From: Desulfotomaculum sp.
Lineage (GTDB): Bacteria > Bacillota > Desulfotomaculia > Desulfotomaculales > Desulfohalotomaculaceae
Length of the DNA stretch: 5,375 nucleotides
Direction: 5' to 3'
Assembly (NCBI GenBank): GCA_021129815.1
Contig: JAJOKN010000131.1
Coordinates: 1 to 5,375, forward strand
Shown here: positions 5,132 through 5,375 of the stretch, in pieces
Layout: every line of letters starts with the position of its first letter
Numbering within the stretch: the first letter of the stretch is position 1
The notes under the pieces: model-generated
The model's database searches: none
The model's input: the letters and a program-made list of their open reading frames with translations, nothing else
Told to the model about the DNA's origin: nothing
Made by a program: the position numbers and the translations under genes

Positions 5132-5375
5132 TCACCGCTCCAGCATCTCATAATCCTTCTTACCTATGAACACTACTACAGCTTTTTTGAGATTTTCTTT
5201 GTCCTTCAAGCCTCTTTGCTGAATGTATTTTTTAAGCTGCTCTCTGCCTCTTTGTATAACTTCATCCAGCTTGTCTCTTTCGCTCTCTTTTAAATACTTA
5301 AGCTCTATCGCCCATTCGTATTTTATATCAGGTGCTCTTAGGTCTTTCTCTAGGTATATGTCTATATATCCCTCT
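5132..5375 (-). CDS. PD-(D/E)XK nuclease-superfamily protein, DUF1703 type, C-terminal 80 residues
   Basis: The frame enters from the window edge and ends at TGA (5132-5134), giving the last 80 residues of a longer protein. The nuclease core is visible: GYIDIYL (fragment residues 2-8, catalytic Asp5), then WAIELKYLK (21-29) with the E-x-K pair Glu24 and Lys26, then GREQLKKYI (43-51) holding the Q-xxx-Y motif (Gln46, Tyr50). A final strand KKAVVVFIGKK (63-73) closes the fold. This arrangement matches the C-terminal nuclease domain (PDDEXK_9/DUF1703) found behind an AAA-ATPase-like domain in large families common in Clostridia, Bacteroidetes and Thermotogae, often in many copies per genome. The ATPase part would lie beyond 5375 and cannot be seen. 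The biological role of these proteins is not established; a mobile or defence-related role is often suspected. It is separated from the aminotransferase by 92 bases and a weak terminator. Confidence 0.8.
   Translation of the reverse strand, partial: EGYIDIYLEKDLRAPDIKYEWAIELKYLKESERDKLDEVIQRGREQLKKYIQQRGLKDKENLKKAVVVFIGKKDYEMLER

Overview
The window is a compact run of minus-strand bacterial genes, AT-rich overall, with short gaps, overlapping ends and frequent GTG starts. The protein types point to a Clostridia-like member of the Bacillota: an EpsN-type sugar aminotransferase very close to the Bacillus form, a YkvA-type DUF1232 protein, a roughly 300-residue quinolinate synthase, and a DUF1703-type PD-(D/E)XK nuclease. 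That placement is an inference from general appearance, because no rRNA or other decisive marker is present.

In the direction of transcription (high to low coordinates) the order is as follows. (1) The C-terminal 80 residues of a PD-(D/E)XK nuclease-type protein, cut by the window edge (5132-5375). (2) A 92-base gap with a weak terminator-like element and an A/T hairpin. (3) An EpsN-like PLP aminotransferase (3876-5039), a small DUF1232 membrane-type protein (3422-3853) and folK (2926-3432); the last two overlap by 11 bases and the three look like one transcript. (4) A 334-base gap with a 14-bp-stem hairpin that probably ends the folK transcript, then a good sigma-A type promoter. (5) panC (1737-2591), panD (1306-1668) and nadA (375-1298), followed 21 bases later by an unrecognised coiled-coil protein (1-353) that runs off the window.

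The core is a cofactor-biosynthesis cluster. FolK makes the pyrophosphorylated pterin for folate, PanD makes beta-alanine from aspartate, PanC joins beta-alanine to pantoate, and NadA condenses iminoaspartate with DHAP to give quinolinate for NAD. PanD uses aspartate directly and NadA uses its oxidation product, so the panC-panD-nadA transcript draws on one amino-acid pool. panB, panE, nadB and nadC are not in the window. All four biosynthetic enzymes keep the catalytic residues I could check and look intact.

I found no convincing previously undescribed system. The items most worth a second look are the coiled-coil protein with an 18-residue repeat behind nadA, the unusual start region of the DUF1232 gene (two Shine-Dalgarno sites and an overlapping 10-codon frame), the orphan protein-like frame after folK, and the isolated sugar aminotransferase next to folK. 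No tRNA, rRNA, CRISPR array, insertion sequence or replication origin was seen.
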